NCBI GenBank assembly: GCA_022839995.1
Contig: JALHIN010000010.1
Coordinates: 16,375-80,374 of the forward strand
Direction: 5' to 3'
DNA length: 64,000 nt
Origin: 79-D21 sp022839995
GTDB taxonomy: Bacteria; Synergistota; Synergistia; Synergistales; 79-D21
Each line of letters opens with the position of its first letter. Position 1 is the stretch's first letter. The notes below the pieces were generated by a model. It had not been told where the DNA came from. It saw only the letters and a list, made by a program, of their open reading frames with translations, and ran no database searches. Below, in pieces: positions 33,991 to 41,605 of the stretch. The translations under genes were made by a program, and so were the position numbers.

Positions 33991-34494
33991 ATGCTATGGA
34001 TACACTGCGTTTATCCCGAAGAAAAGAGGGAAGCGATTCTGGAGGCACCGAAGGGGTTTTGGCTTGCGACTTGGGGGGATTCGGGACTTTACCGGCTGAA
34101 GTGGATCGGCAACTTGCAGGGCTGCCCAGGCTGCAGCGAATGCCCGGCCTGGCTGGAGCGAGCCTGGAACGACTTCTGGGAAGGTCGGCCGGTCAACGTG
34201 CCTCTTTGCACCGAAAGAAAACCTTCCCCGATAACCGCTGCAGTTTGGAGGGTCGTTTCGGGAATTCCATACGGAACCACACTCTCCTACGGCGAGGTGG
34301 CTCGTGCTGCGGGATTCACCCGTGGAGCGCGGGCCGTTGGAGCCATCATGCGAGCGAACCCATGGCCCCTCTTTCTTCCCTGTCACCGTGTGGTCGGGAA
34401 AAACGGAGAACTTCGCGGTTACGGAGGGAAAGCGGGGGTAGTGTTGAAAGCCTGGCTAATCGAATACGAAAGAAAACGAATGAAGGAAGGTTGA
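33991..34494 (+). CDS. ogt: Methylated-DNA--protein-cysteine methyltransferase
   Basis: Suicide repair protein that takes the alkyl group from O6-alkylguanine. 167 aa. The active-site motif PCHRVVG has the acceptor Cys131; the DNA-binding helix region reads TLSYGEVARAAGFTRGARAVG with the Arg finger. The start is 3 bases after the previous stop. The last codons form the left arm of the following terminator stem. Confidence 0.93.
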   Translation: MLWIHCVYPEEKREAILEAPKGFWLATWGDSGLYRLKWIGNLQGCPGCSECPAWLERAWNDFWEGRPVNVPLCTERKPSPITAAVWRVVSGIPYGTTLSYGEVARAAGFTRGARAVGAIMRANPWPLFLPCHRVVGKNGELRGYGGKAGVVLKAWLIEYERKRMKEG

Positions 34495-34524
34495 AGGGGT
34501 CGGACCCTTCAACCTTCCTTCATT
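34479..34524. terminator. Long perfect bidirectional hairpin overlapping the ogt stop codon
   Basis: A 20-bp perfect stem (34479-34498 with 34505-34524), loop GTCGGA. The left arm includes the last codons and stop of ogt, and the right arm ends 4 bases before the malic-enzyme stop, so one hairpin serves two convergent genes. Confidence 0.75.
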
Positions 34525-34527
34525 GCG

Positions 34528-35772
34528 TTATAAACGCGCAGCCCTTCCCCCGAAAAGTCGTTCCCAGGTATCGTTGTAGACCTGTCCTCTAGGAAGAGGG
34601 TGTGCGGCAAGACCCTCGGATATCGCAGCTTGGGCGACAGCTTCTGCCACGTTGGGAACAACTTCATCGCAGAAAAGGTCCGGCATGATATGCCGGGGGC
34701 CGAGCCTCCGCCGGTCCACCGTGGCGGAAAGCGCTCTCGCAGCCGAAAGGAAAATCGCATCGCTTAGAGAAGCGGCCCTGACATCGAGAGCCCCCCTCAT
34801 GATCCCGGGGGTGGAATGAAGATTTGAGATGACGTTGGGGTAATCGTAAAGGCCGGAAGCGACAATCGCGGCGCCTGCTGCTAGGGCAACCTCCGGCATG
34901 ATTTCCGGTTCAGGCAGTGCCTGAGCGAAAATGACCGGGTCCTTCGCCATCGTACGGATCCATTCCGGGTTAAGCAGGTTGCCCCTGGAAAGCCCGATAA
35001 AAACATCGGCCCCCTTAATTGCCTCTTCCAGGCCGCCTTCCCGTCCCTCCGGGTTCGTACGGCTGGAGAAATCCAGTTGAAGGTGGTTCATTTTCGGATT
35101 CGACGGGCAAAGGATCCCGGCACTATTCAGGATCGTAATGCCCGTAGCCCCGGCTTTCAGAAAAAGGTCTGCAACTGCGAGTCCCGCGGCCCCGGCTCCG
35201 CAGATGACGATCGAGGATTTTTCCAGGGACTTTCCGACGACTTCCAGGGCGTTCCAGAGAGCCGCCAGGATGACCACCGCTGTGCCGTGCTGGTCGTCGC
35301 AAAGGACGGGGATGGAGACTTTTTTCTGCAACTCATGCACGACAGTGAAGGTGTTGGGGCTGGAAATATCCTCGATGTTGAAGCCGCCGAGACAAGGGGC
35401 CAGCAATTCGGCGGTGTGAATGACATCAGCCGGGTTCCGGCTGTCGAGACAGATGGGCAGGGCATTCACATCTCCAAAAAGCTTGAAAAGCAGGCACTTG
35501 CCTTCCATGACAGGCAAGGCGGCCTCCGGGCCCACATCGCCGAGACCAAGAACGGCACTCCCATCCGTGATGACGGCTATCCGGTTTGCGCGTCCGGTAA
35601 GATCGAAACTTGCTTCGGGATCCTCGCGGATGGCCTGGCATGGTCCTACGCTCCCTGGAATATAGGCCATCGAGAGGTCTTCTTCGTTGGAAATATTGAT
35701 CGTCGGGTAGATCCTGATCTTCCCCTTTGCGCGCCGATGGAGCTCCATGGCTCGAATTCGGTCGATGGGCAT
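34528..35772 (-). CDS. NAD(P)-dependent malic enzyme
   Basis: Oxidative decarboxylation of malate to pyruvate, giving NADH or NADPH. 414 aa, the short bacterial form without a phosphotransacetylase domain. N-terminal Tyr site TINISNEEDLSMAYIPG, then ITDGSAVLGLGDVGPEAALPVMEGK (Lys general base), metal-site FNIEDISSPN and CDDQHGTAV, and Rossmann loop ICGAGAAGLAVADL. ATG at 35772 follows GGGAGGAAG and lies 12 bases after the isochorismatase-like gene, so both form an operon. Confidence 0.93.
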   Translation of the reverse strand: MPIDRIRAMELHRRAKGKIRIYPTINISNEEDLSMAYIPGSVGPCQAIREDPEASFDLTGRANRIAVITDGSAVLGLGDVGPEAALPVMEGKCLLFKLFGDVNALPICLDSRNPADVIHTAELLAPCLGGFNIEDISSPNTFTVVHELQKKVSIPVLCDDQHGTAVVILAALWNALEVVGKSLEKSSIVICGAGAAGLAVADLFLKAGATGITILNSAGILCPSNPKMNHLQLDFSSRTNPEGREGGLEEAIKGADVFIGLSRGNLLNPEWIRTMAKDPVIFAQALPEPEIMPEVALAAGAAIVASGLYDYPNVISNLHSTPGIMRGALDVRAASLSDAIFLSAARALSATVDRRRLGPRHIMPDLFCDEVVPNVAEAVAQAAISEGLAAHPLPRGQVYNDTWERLFGGRAARL

Positions 35773-35784
35773 CGGGCTTCCTCC

Positions 35785-36339
35785 CTACCGGATTGCGGCT
35801 AGGATTTCCTTAAAGGCCGGTGTCCCGGCCTTTTCCAGCATCTGGTAAACGATCGACTCGGCCGGAAGAACGGACGCTCCGGCGTGGAGCAGTGTTTCGA
35901 GGCTCGCCTTGCGGTGTTCCGGGTTTCGACTCCCTACGGCGTCCGCGGCAACGACGACTTCGTAGCCGACGTCCAAAAGATGCATCGCCGTTGAGAAAAC
36001 GCAAATGTGGGCTTCGATTCCCGCCACGATGACCTGGCGCCTGCCCTCCTTGTGAAAGAAGGAGTTGAATCCGGGTTCAGCCCAGCAGGAGAAATGGATC
36101 TTTTCGAATCTCGGTGAGCCTTCGGGAACGCATTCGAGGATTTCTTGGACCGTCGCGCCGAGTCCCTTCGGATAGTGTTCGGTGTACTTGACGGGGACCC
36201 CCAGGATTTTGCAGGACGACAGAAGAAAGCAGGCCTGTTTCAGGAGGTTGTCCCGGTCGTGGATCGCGGGGAAAAGTTTCTGCTGCATGTCGATTAGCAG
36301 CAGCTGTGCCTGATCGGCTTTAAGGAGAAACGGTTTCAA
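35785..36339 (-). CDS. Isochorismatase-family cysteine hydrolase
   Basis: 184 aa. Catalytic residues of the family are visible: Asp17 in LLIDMQQKLFPAI, a Lys in EKIHFSCW and Cys113 in GIEAHICVFSTAM. The cis-peptide region VAGIEAHIC matches YcaC/nicotinamidase-like hydrolases. The substrate is not predictable; members cleave amides or N-carbamoyl compounds. TTG start at 36339 after GGAGGGG. Confidence 0.85.
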   Translation of the reverse strand: MKPFLLKADQAQLLLIDMQQKLFPAIHDRDNLLKQACFLLSSCKILGVPVKYTEHYPKGLGATVQEILECVPEGSPRFEKIHFSCWAEPGFNSFFHKEGRRQVIVAGIEAHICVFSTAMHLLDVGYEVVVAADAVGSRNPEHRKASLETLLHAGASVLPAESIVYQMLEKAGTPAFKEILAAIR

Positions 36340-36379
36340 TATGGAACCCCTCCCTTACGGGGAATCTCGTTTCCAGAGA

Positions 36380-36385
36380 ATTATA
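36380..36385 (-). promoter_or_regulatory. -10 element for the isochorismatase-malic enzyme operon
   Basis: Perfect TATAAT on the minus strand, about 41 bases before the TTG at 36339. The -35 is T-rich but not a good match. Confidence 0.5.
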
Positions 36386-36418
36386 CCGGATTTGAAGGGC
36401 AAAAAACCTGCCGGTTTG

Positions 36419-36427
36419 TGGTATTCT
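36419..36427 (+). promoter_or_regulatory. Extended -10 promoter candidate for the unknown protein at 36470
   Basis: TGgTATTCT, an extended -10, 43 bases upstream of the proposed TTG start. Confidence 0.4.
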
Positions 36428-36469
36428 CTCCCGGTAAGGATTTCGTGGCAACGAAAGGGGGGGTCCCCG

Positions 36470-37093
36470 TTGGACGGTGCAAAAATGGATGAGGGTTCGA
36501 TGACGGTCGGAGAAATCCTGAAGGCCATGTCCGGTGAGGATTTGCCGCCGGCGATTCTGCAACTGGTGGATGAAATCAGATCCTGGATGGTTTCGGCGCT
36601 CAAGGGGGAGGGGCCCCTTTTTTCTGACGAAGAATTCCTCTATGGATACGATGAGAGACGGTTTTCGGGAGATCCCGACTCGATTCTGTCCAGGCTTTCT
36701 TGGATCGAACCTTTCGCCGATCTCCTGCCGAACCTGGGAAAAGTACCGAAAAACCGGGATGCCGTTGTTCTTTGTCTCGGCCCCATGGACTTCGACGAGG
36801 GAATGCGGATGGCGATCGATCACGCGATTCTGTTCGCAAGGGGACTTTGCCGAAGAGTGTGGCTGCTCTGCGACAGTTGGCTGGCTGAAGATGTCCTTCG
36901 CTATTTGCCGCATGTCCGTGCGCTCCAGGAACAGGGGGTCGTTCTTAGAGTCCTTCTCCTCAGCCCCTGGGGATGGGTTGAAATCCCGATCGGCAGGGAT
37001 CCGGGGAGGGTTTCGGGCCTGAACTGGAAGAACGAGGCTAGGGGGTTCAACTTCGGGCAGATGAACAGGGGAGAAGACAGGAAGGAAAACTGA
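36470..37093 (+). CDS. Protein of unknown function
   Basis: 207 aa from the TTG at 36470, which follows AAAGGGGGGG; an open extension to 36341 has no support. It is a soluble, acidic-to-neutral protein without signal peptide or membrane helix. One stretch (about residues 100-165) alternates hydrophobic strands and helices like a Rossmann-type core: DAVVLCLGPMDFDEGM, ILFARGLCRRVWLLCDSWL, GVVLRVLLLSPWGWV. I do not recognise the family. It has its own likely promoter and a strong terminator, so it is a single-gene unit. Confidence 0.65.
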   Translation: MDGAKMDEGSMTVGEILKAMSGEDLPPAILQLVDEIRSWMVSALKGEGPLFSDEEFLYGYDERRFSGDPDSILSRLSWIEPFADLLPNLGKVPKNRDAVVLCLGPMDFDEGMRMAIDHAILFARGLCRRVWLLCDSWLAEDVLRYLPHVRALQEQGVVLRVLLLSPWGWVEIPIGRDPGRVSGLNWKNEARGFNFGQMNRGEDRKEN

Positions 37094-37117
37094 TCTTGGG
37101 CTTCGGGACCGTGAATC

Positions 37118-37149
37118 AGGAGGGGGGCGCTTGAAAGCGCCCCCCTCCT
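37118..37149. terminator. Bidirectional hairpin
   Basis: AGGAGGGGGGCGCTT (37118-37132) pairs perfectly with AAGCGCCCCCCTCCT (37135-37149), with only GA between. It separates the unknown gene from the convergent AOR operon. Confidence 0.75.
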
Positions 37150-37166
37150 CGTTCAGCGATGATTCA

Positions 37167-37364
37167 CTACCCGCCGCTGACCATGTGGATCGCCTGGACG
37201 ACGGCTCCGTCAGGGACCGTAGTTGTACGAAACTCGTTCTTCGGAACGGGCTTGTCGTTGATCCATACCCCGATCATCCGGAACGTGTACCGTTTCGCGT
37301 CCAGGACATCCTGAACCGTCATGCCGGGTTTCCAGTCAAGCGGCTCTCCGTTTACGGTGATCAT
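37167..37364 (-). CDS. MoaD/ThiS-like ubiquitin-fold sulfur carrier
   Basis: 65 aa beta-grasp protein ending in SGG, the diglycine tail that is thiocarboxylated in MoaD and ThiS. Begins ITVNGEPLDW and contains MTVQDVLDAK and VVQAIHMVSGG, the ThiS pattern. Its ATG abuts the AOR stop codon (TAG-ATG), so the two proteins are made together. This favours a role in pterin cofactor assembly for the AOR over thiamine synthesis, though no MoaE or ThiF-like gene is near. Confidence 0.88.
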   Translation of the reverse strand: MITVNGEPLDWKPGMTVQDVLDAKRYTFRMIGVWINDKPVPKNEFRTTTVPDGAVVQAIHMVSGG

Positions 37365-39530
37365 CTACTCGAACATGTCCTCCGGCTTGCTGTATTTTTC
37401 GACGACCGCCACGACTTCGGGGTAGTCGATGCCGAGCCTCTTGAGGGTTTCCACGGTCGGGATTCCCTTCTTGTTCCAGCCCCGGCGCTTGTAAACCGCC
37501 ATCTTCAATCCTTCCCACATTCCAAGGCGGTATTCCTGCAGTTTTTTGATCTTTTCCTCGGTCGAGAGGGCTGCGGGATCGATCCCGATTTCCTTCAGCT
37601 TGCCATCGTAGTAGTCCTTTCGGGCATCCCATTCATCCGGGAAAACCGGGCCGAGGGCTCGAAGCGGGATGTTGTGAGACGCATCGCCCTGTTTCATTCG
37701 GACCTGGAAAACCCGCTGGAAGTTGTAGACCTTTTCGGACATGGTGATGATGTCTTCCTTCCGAATGTTTTTCCCGGTCACGGCATTGAAGATGTCGACG
37801 TAGTTCTGTACGTGCTCCGGCACCTTCGCGGCCTCCTTGGGCTCGTTGACGATGCGGTTGTTGGCCGGTTCAACGTCGTTCCAGGGGAGCTTGCACAGGC
37901 CAACGAGGGAGAACCAGGTCCGGAAGTTCGGGAAGTAGTGGAGCGCTTCTGCCTTGTCCTCGAACGTGGGGAGCTGCTTGTTGACCATGTCCATGAAAAT
38001 GAGCCAGGCCTCGTCATGCTGCGGGCCCTTCAATGTCAGGTAGTAGCCGCCCCACTGCGCGATCGACTCTTTCGGAACATATTCGGAGGTTTCAACACCC
38101 TGTCCTTCCATTCCGATCGCTTCCATGGTCTTGGCATCCGCCTTGTATTTTTCCGCAAAGGCCTTCTTCATGTAGCGGATCCCCTTGGCCACGATGGACG
38201 CAAATTCGTCCGTCCCAGCAGCCATCCGGTGGATCAGTTCCATGATGTCGTCCTTGTTCCCGAACTTCAGGTCAAGGCCGTTCGTTTGTTCCTTGTTGAT
38301 CAGGCCCAGCTCGTAGCATTCGCAGACGAAAGCCAGGGAGGTCCCGAGAGAAATGGTGTCAAGTCCGTAATGGTCGGCGTAGAAATTCGCCTCGATCGTC
38401 CAGAGGGGATCGTAGACTCCGATGTTGGATCCCAGCGAAGCGACCGTTTCGTATTCCGGGCCGTCCACGGTAACCTTTTCACCTTTGCAAGGCCCGGTTT
38501 GGACGGTGAAACCGTCTACGGCCTTTGCACAGGACATCGAGCATCCATACCAGCAACCGTCGGGCATTCCCTGGGTAAAGAGACGTTCATAGACGGCAGA
38601 GTGGATTTTTGAGATCTCGGCCGGGTTTTGTCCGAACTTGTAATTGTGGGTCGGCAGGAGGTGATATTCGTCCATGATCTCGTTCAGGTGGGCGGTGCCG
38701 ACCTTCCGCATCTTGCACTGGACGTCGTCGAGGTCGTGGATTTCCTTGTGAAGCTTGACGCCGACCTTCTGCAGCGTGTCCAGATCGACAACGTTGTTGA
38801 GGTTCCCCCCCATTTTCGAGAACTTGACAACCAGCGCGGCGATTTTCTTGTCCCGCATGATGGATCCGCCGCCACCGCGCCCGGCCTGCTTCAGGCGAGC
38901 CACCTTTCGCCGGGGATCGTAGAAACTCATGTTCATGCAGCCGTAATACGAGGTTTCTGCAGCTTTCCCTGCAGACACGACGGAAATATTCCGCTTGTCG
39001 GCCTCGTCAACGGCGAAATATTCGTGGAGCGCCTCGGTGACTGCGTAGGCATTCAGGTCCTGCAGGTTGGACTCGAGGATCTGGATTTTCCCCTCATCGC
39101 CATTGATGAAGAGAATGATGTCCTTTTCAGCTTTTCCCTGGATCTCGACGGCATCGAATCCGCTGAACTTGGAAAGGGGCCCCCAATAGCCTCCGGAGTT
39201 GCTGTCATAGGTCTGGCCCGAAAGCGGAGAGATGAAGGCCGCATAGCACTTCCCGGCGCCTGGATACTGGGTGATCCCGCAGAGCGGTCCCCCGGAAAGG
39301 ACGATCTCGTTTTCGGGATCGTTCCATTTCGTCGTGTCCTTGACTGCATCCCAGAGCAGCTTGAGGTCGAATCCACGGCCGCCCGTGAAAGTGTCGATCA
39401 TATCCTGGGAAACATCCTTGATCTCCATGCGCGGTTCGCCGACATGGACGTAAAGGGTCTTGCGCGTGTAGCCCTTGTCAATCGGGGCGGGAGTATAGGT
39501 CCATTCCGCCAGCACTTTCATCTTTTCCAT
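37365..39530 (-). CDS. aor: Aldehyde ferredoxin oxidoreductase (tungsten bis-pterin type)
   Basis: Oxidises aldehydes to carboxylates with ferredoxin, or runs in reverse with low-potential electrons. 721 aa from the ATG at 39530, somewhat longer than archaeal AOR (about 605) and closer to BamB/large AOR forms. Visible: the pterin region TGGRGFDLKLLWD near residue 50, SGGPLCGITQYPGAGK, the [4Fe-4S] ligands in CWYGCSMSC (about 323-331) and a distal Cys in GLCKLPWND (about 545). Lies between a four-cluster ferredoxin and a MoaD-like gene. The substrate is unknown; amino-acid-derived aldehydes would fit a peptide fermenter. Confidence 0.93.
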   Translation of the reverse strand: MEKMKVLAEWTYTPAPIDKGYTRKTLYVHVGEPRMEIKDVSQDMIDTFTGGRGFDLKLLWDAVKDTTKWNDPENEIVLSGGPLCGITQYPGAGKCYAAFISPLSGQTYDSNSGGYWGPLSKFSGFDAVEIQGKAEKDIILFINGDEGKIQILESNLQDLNAYAVTEALHEYFAVDEADKRNISVVSAGKAAETSYYGCMNMSFYDPRRKVARLKQAGRGGGGSIMRDKKIAALVVKFSKMGGNLNNVVDLDTLQKVGVKLHKEIHDLDDVQCKMRKVGTAHLNEIMDEYHLLPTHNYKFGQNPAEISKIHSAVYERLFTQGMPDGCWYGCSMSCAKAVDGFTVQTGPCKGEKVTVDGPEYETVASLGSNIGVYDPLWTIEANFYADHYGLDTISLGTSLAFVCECYELGLINKEQTNGLDLKFGNKDDIMELIHRMAAGTDEFASIVAKGIRYMKKAFAEKYKADAKTMEAIGMEGQGVETSEYVPKESIAQWGGYYLTLKGPQHDEAWLIFMDMVNKQLPTFEDKAEALHYFPNFRTWFSLVGLCKLPWNDVEPANNRIVNEPKEAAKVPEHVQNYVDIFNAVTGKNIRKEDIITMSEKVYNFQRVFQVRMKQGDASHNIPLRALGPVFPDEWDARKDYYDGKLKEIGIDPAALSTEEKIKKLQEYRLGMWEGLKMAVYKRRGWNKKGIPTVETLKRLGIDYPEVVAVVEKYSKPEDMFE

Positions 39531-39559
39531 AAGTTGCCCAGCCCTCCTTTTAAAAATCC

Positions 39560-39946
39560 CTAATCGTTGACGAGCACCAGGGCCTGGGTGGGACAAGCCC
39601 TGGCACAGAGGCCGCAAGCCACGCACTTGAAGGGCTCGGTCTGCTTTGAAGCGGCGTAGAGCATGTTCCCCGTGGGGCAGAAACCAACGCACATCAGGCA
39701 GGACGTACATTTCGACTTGTCCAGCTGGACGACCCCATTTTTATCCCGGTACAAAGCTTCGGTCGGGCAGACAGCCATGCAGTCCCCACACTGGTTACAG
39801 ACACTGATGTTTTGCCCGGCACCCGGATTGGTTACCACGACCCGGGAAAGAGCAGGGTTCTCCTCCTTGAAATACGTCTTGGAGCAGGTTTCCATGCACT
39901 TGCCGCAGTTGATGCATTTTTCCACGTACGTCTTGAGCCACCTCAA
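39560..39946 (-). CDS. Four-cluster ferredoxin-like protein, AOR electron partner
   Basis: 128 aa from the TTG at 39946, which follows AAGGGGGGAT; an upstream open extension has no Shine-Dalgarno. It has four [4Fe-4S] motifs: CINCGKCMETC, CNQCGDCMAVCP, CTSCLMCVGFCP and CVACGLCARACP. First gene of the AOR operon, 29 bases before AOR, so it most likely carries electrons from the tungsten enzyme to soluble ferredoxin or another acceptor. Confidence 0.9.
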   Translation of the reverse strand: MRWLKTYVEKCINCGKCMETCSKTYFKEENPALSRVVVTNPGAGQNISVCNQCGDCMAVCPTEALYRDKNGVVQLDKSKCTSCLMCVGFCPTGNMLYAASKQTEPFKCVACGLCARACPTQALVLVND

Positions 39947-40001
39947 AATGATCCCCCCTTGTTCGGTCTGGACACTTGTCCTCATCTCGACGGCAAGATT
40001 A

Positions 40002-40030
40002 AGTATACTGAAGGGGGGGAGCAAGCGCAA
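40002..40030 (-). promoter_or_regulatory. Promoter of the ferredoxin-AOR-MoaD operon
   Basis: On the minus strand TTGCGC (40030-40025), spacer 17 bp, TATACT (40007-40002). The -10 matches five of six positions. Confidence 0.5.
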
Positions 40031-40050
40031 GATTGCACAAACCCCTTCGA

Positions 40051-40079
40051 TTGACGGTGCCCCGCAAGGGTGCTAAAAT
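40051..40079 (+). promoter_or_regulatory. Promoter of tRNA-Pro
   Basis: TTGACG (40051-40056), 17-bp spacer, TAAAAT (40074-40079), also extended by TG one base before it. The tRNA starts 12 bases after the -10. Confidence 0.8.
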
Positions 40080-40090
40080 TCGCTGGCAAC

Positions 40091-40168
<78 letters not shown>

Positions 40169-40177
40169 GGCCAAGAT

Positions 40178-40208
40178 CGGGATCCGGGAAACCGGATCCC
40201 GTTTTTTT
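40178..40208 (+). terminator. Intrinsic terminator after tRNA-Pro
   Basis: CGGGATCCGG / CCGGATCCCG with GAAA tetraloop, followed by seven Ts. Classic intrinsic terminator. Confidence 0.92.
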
Positions 40209-40229
40209 GGCGACCCTTACTGACCTTTA

Positions 40230-40258
40230 TTGACGTTTCTGCCAAGAACGAGTAAAAT
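40230..40258 (+). promoter_or_regulatory. Promoter of smpB-ssrA
   Basis: TTGACG (40230-40235), 17-bp spacer, TAAAAT (40253-40258): the same two hexamers and spacing as the tRNA-Pro promoter 180 bp upstream. The expected start of transcription, 7 bases past the -10, falls on the A of the smpB ATG. Confidence 0.75.
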
Positions 40259-40264
40259 ACAAGC

Positions 40265-40753
40265 ATGGGCGATCAGGGGCCGAGAGAAGAAGAAAAAACC
40301 GTAGCACAAAACCGGAAAGCAAGACATGAGTATTTCATCCTGGAAACCTACGAAGCCGGGATCGTCCTGACAGGAACCGAGATCAAATCGGTCCGGGAGT
40401 CGCGGGTGAACCTGAAGGATGGTTATGCCCGCATCGAAAATGGAGAGCTATGGCTATACAAGGTCCATATTTCCCCTTACGAAAAAGGGTCATACTACAA
40501 CCCAGACCCGGACCGGAACCGAAAGCTCCTGATGAAAAGACACGAGATCATCCGCCTGGGGTCAAAACTCCATGAAAGAGGATTGACGCTGGTCCCCTTG
40601 AGGATTTACATAAAAAACCGGCGGTGGGCCAAGGTGGAGTTGGCCCTGGTGAAGCACAAGACAAAAGGAGATCAGCGCGATTCGATTGCTGAGCGCGATG
40701 CTGAGAGGGAAATGGCCCGAGCAGTGAGGCGCCGGCGGGAGGAAAGCGATTGA
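40265..40753 (+). CDS. smpB: SsrA-binding protein SmpB
   Basis: Binds tmRNA and brings it to stalled ribosomes for trans-translation. 162 aa. Family signature: NRKARHEYFILETYEAGIVLTGTEIKS, LKDGYARIENGELWL, HISPYEKGSYYNPDP, a basic C-terminal tail from about residue 130. The only start codon in frame before the conserved part is the ATG at 40265. There is no Shine-Dalgarno and the -10 lies 6 bases upstream, so the mRNA looks leaderless. The tmRNA gene begins 4 bases after the stop. Confidence 0.96.
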   Translation: MGDQGPREEEKTVAQNRKARHEYFILETYEAGIVLTGTEIKSVRESRVNLKDGYARIENGELWLYKVHISPYEKGSYYNPDPDRNRKLLMKRHEIIRLGSKLHERGLTLVPLRIYIKNRRWAKVELALVKHKTKGDQRDSIAERDAEREMARAVRRRREESD

Positions 40754-40757
40754 GATT

Positions 40758-41105
40758 GGGGGCGACTGGTTTCGACGGCAGTCGGAGGGCCGAGAGGAGC
40801 GAGCCAAGATTCCCGAGACCTTGTAAAACGCGGGGCAAAAAAGAAGTGCCAACGAAAACTACGCACTGGCTGCCTAAAGAGTAGCCACGTCGATAAGAGC
40901 CTTTGCCCTTCGGGTTCTTAAAGACGTCAGACAGGAGGGCCGCTCCGGAGGAACTGCACCCGCACTCCGGCTAAGACAAGGGAGCTGGGGAGGAGAGATC
41001 CGGTCACCGGGAGCTCGAATCCGACACGAAATCGGTGACTACGCTCGTAGAGCCTGTCTGGTTGGCCACTGTCGGACCGGAGTTCGATGCTCCGCGCCTC
41101 CACCA
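40758..41105 (+). ncRNA. ssrA: Transfer-messenger RNA (tmRNA)
   Basis: Rescues stalled ribosomes and tags the nascent peptide. 348 nt with encoded CCA. The tRNA-like part pairs GGGGGCG at the 5' end with CGCCTCC before ACCA, and the 5' segment GACTGGTTTCGAC and 3' T-arm GAGTTCGATGCTC are typical. The reading frame resumes at GCC (40848) and encodes ANENYALAA with stop TAA at 40875-40877. It lies 4 bases after smpB with no promoter of its own visible, so it is probably cut from a joint transcript by RNase P. Confidence 0.96.
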
Positions 41106-41111
41106 GCTTGA

Positions 41112-41157
41112 AAGAAGGCCGTTCCCGCCCAAGGCGGGAACGGCCTTCTTGTTTTTT
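41112..41157 (+). terminator. Intrinsic terminator after tmRNA
   Basis: An 18-bp perfect stem (41112-41129 with 41133-41150), loop CAA, followed by G and six Ts. Confidence 0.93.
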
Positions 41158-41172
41158 ATCAAAGGAAGCCAG

Positions 41173-41601
41173 TCAGAACCTTGACAGGACCCATTTTCTG
41201 CAGGCTTGCAGGAAGATCCCGTAAGGCCTTCCGGCCAGCGCAAAGAAAACGGTCATACTTCCCGCAGAAAGGATCATTTGTCGTAAAGACGCCCCGGCAA
41301 TCATCAGGACGATGCCGTAGAGCGGAACCTGAAAGGTGAGGAAGGAAACGGAGTCGGCAACCGCCGCCTGAAACCAGGAGTCCTGCCTGAGCCGCAGGAT
41401 CTTGAGCAGCCCGTCCCTGTAAATTCCGTATGCCCGCCCGGTGAGGAGGTTGGTCGGAACCGCCGCGAGGCGCGCCGTTAAAGATTGGCCGAAGGTCAAT
41501 CCAGCCAGGCCGATCTCGATGCTCATGCAAAGGATGGCCGAGAAGACGGTCATTGAAAGCGTGTCTGCTAAAAAAAGCCCCCAGCGGAGGTTTTTCCCCA
41601 T
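41173..41601 (-). CDS. alaE: AlaE-family L-alanine exporter
   Basis: 142 aa inner-membrane protein with about four hydrophobic segments. It resembles the E. coli AlaE family: ADTLSMTVFSAILCMSIEIGL at the start, RLAAVPTNLLTGRAYGIYRD in the middle and AGRPYGIFLQACRK at the end. AlaE exports L-alanine driven by the ion gradient. It starts 4 bases after the tpx stop and lies downstream of an aminotransferase and an OCD-family dehydrogenase, which fits alanine production. Confidence 0.85.
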   Translation of the reverse strand: MGKNLRWGLFLADTLSMTVFSAILCMSIEIGLAGLTFGQSLTARLAAVPTNLLTGRAYGIYRDGLLKILRLRQDSWFQAAVADSVSFLTFQVPLYGIVLMIAGASLRQMILSAGSMTVFFALAGRPYGIFLQACRKWVLSRF

Positions 41602-41605
41602 GACC

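Noticed and set aside
37131..38612. Long open frame on the plus strand opposite AOR
   Set aside because: It lies antisense within a strongly conserved gene and has no Shine-Dalgarno or family motif; a codon-bias shadow.
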